Assembly (NCBI GenBank): GCA_947243795.1
Contig: OX365940.1
Location: forward strand, 372,001-436,000
Direction of reading: 5' to 3'
DNA length: 64,000 nucleotides
Origin: Saccharomyces uvarum
Taxonomy: Eukaryota > Ascomycota > Saccharomycetes > Saccharomycetales > Saccharomycetaceae
Position 1 is the stretch's first letter. Every line of letters starts with the position of its first letter. Positions 63,339-64,000 of the stretch are shown here, piece after piece. A program made the position numbers and the translations under genes. The notes under the pieces are model-generated. The model made no database searches, was not told where the DNA came from, and saw nothing but the letters and a program-made list of their open reading frames with translations.

Positions 63339-64000
63339 TCAAGTACTACTACGTTTAAGCGTATGCTTTACCAAATATAGTGACAAAACAATTCCCAATA
63401 CTGCAAGGGCTATATTTGGGAGATAGGAAATCAAAAATGCCTTCTTGTAGACATCTAAGATTCGGACAAAAATATCCGTTGGAAAATTGGGCTTTCTTAA
63501 ATAGCTTGAATCATTAATGAGGGAGTAGTACTGCTTTTTAGTGAAATGGTATCCGTCGTCACGCTTTTTCTCAAACATATAGCTCCATAACATGGACGAC
63601 AAACTATTCTCATAGGAAACTAAAGTTAACGACGCACCAAGGACGTTACCAATGGATCTCCATAGGTAAAAAACACCGGTCATGGTCCCTTGTTGAGATT
63701 TTTCAACAGTGAAAACAATGCTTACTAATGTGGCCACCAATAAACACGCATAGCCAAATGATACTAAGACTGATGCAAACACGTAGATCAATTTCCACCA
63801 GATGGAATGCGATTTAAATGTGATAGACTCAAGCATATCGTAAACAGTATAGTCGGGATACAGGTGTCCCAGCAGCAAATATCCCATACCCAAACCCAAC
63901 AACTGCGTAACCATACCGCCAAAAATGATCTGGTAGGCACAGTGAGCTAGGTTCATTTTCGTATTCCGCAAAACCCATCCTGTTACCAATGATCCTACCG
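63339..64000 (-). CDS. VBA1: Vba1 vacuolar basic amino acid transporter (5' part outside window)
   Basis: Only the last 220 or so codons are present; the frame stays open at the right edge and there is no start within the window. S. cerevisiae Vba1 has about 562 residues. It is a major facilitator that carries lysine, histidine and arginine into the vacuole. Visible membrane segments are YQIIFGGMVTQLLGLGMGYLL, LIYVFASVLVSFGYACLLVATLVSIVF (two bundled) and a last one near the C-terminus (ALAVLGIVLSLYLV). The stop is at 63339. The call is supported by gene order and the transporter-like pattern. Confidence 0.88.
   Translation of the reverse strand, partial: VGSLVTGWVLRNTKMNLAHCAYQIIFGGMVTQLLGLGMGYLLLGHLYPDYTVYDMLESITFKSHSIWWKLIYVFASVLVSFGYACLLVATLVSIVFTVEKSQQGTMTGVFYLWRSIGNVLGASLTLVSYENSLSSMLWSYMFEKKRDDGYHFTKKQYYSLINDSSYLRKPNFPTDIFVRILDVYKKAFLISYLPNIALAVLGIVLSLYLVKHTLKRSST

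Overview
This is a stretch of budding-yeast nuclear chromosome from the genus Saccharomyces. Gene content, order and strand match, from memory, the S. cerevisiae chromosome XIII run YMR053C to YMR088C. Supporting signs are compact, almost intronless genes, a SEC14 intron with GTATGT and TACTAAC signals, a tRNA-Val(AAC) in its expected place, and Ty delta and sigma LTR relics. The proteins differ from the S. cerevisiae versions I remember at many positions. The GFA1-like gene that S288C carries as two pieces (YMR084W/YMR085W) is one open frame here. I therefore read it as a Saccharomyces species other than S. cerevisiae, without naming which.

Layout: STB2 (3' end cut off), STV1, BUB2, AAC1, FET3, SEN15, SAM37, RNA14, ARG7, RIM9, AEP1, KAR5, SOV1, UBX4, AVO2, NAT4, MOT3, TVP18, ABF2, IRC21, SDD2, RCO1 and PDS5 fill 1-39.4 kb. 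A tRNA-Val gene with a pile of nested LTR relics follows (39.9-40.9 kb), then about 0.8 kb of unassigned DNA. VPS20, CTF18, SEC14, NAM7/UPF1 and ISF1 lead to a 3.5 kb gene-poor stretch. After it come ADH3, the intact GFA1 paralog, SEG1, the macrodomain gene YMR087W and VBA1 (5' end cut off).

The genes are unrelated neighbours rather than an operon, but several share themes. Mitochondrial functions are common (AAC1, SAM37, ARG7, AEP1, SOV1, ABF2, ADH3). Chromatin and chromosome functions include STB2, NAT4, MOT3, RCO1, PDS5, CTF18 and BUB2. Membrane traffic and transport include STV1, TVP18, VPS20, SEC14, VBA1 and SEG1. Visible promoter logic includes an Aft1-type iron site before FET3, a perfect Gcn4 site before ARG7 and an MCB cluster before PDS5.

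I found no convincing new multi-gene system. The most unusual signals are the intact and diverged GFA1 paralog, a very GC-rich island over AVO2-NAT4, nested LTR relics exactly upstream of the tRNA, a perfect 14-bp inverted repeat upstream of ADH3, a pair of hairpins in the unassigned DNA near 41.3 kb, and a tandem 3' splice acceptor in SEC14. Comparisons with S. cerevisiae proteins are from memory, not from a search.
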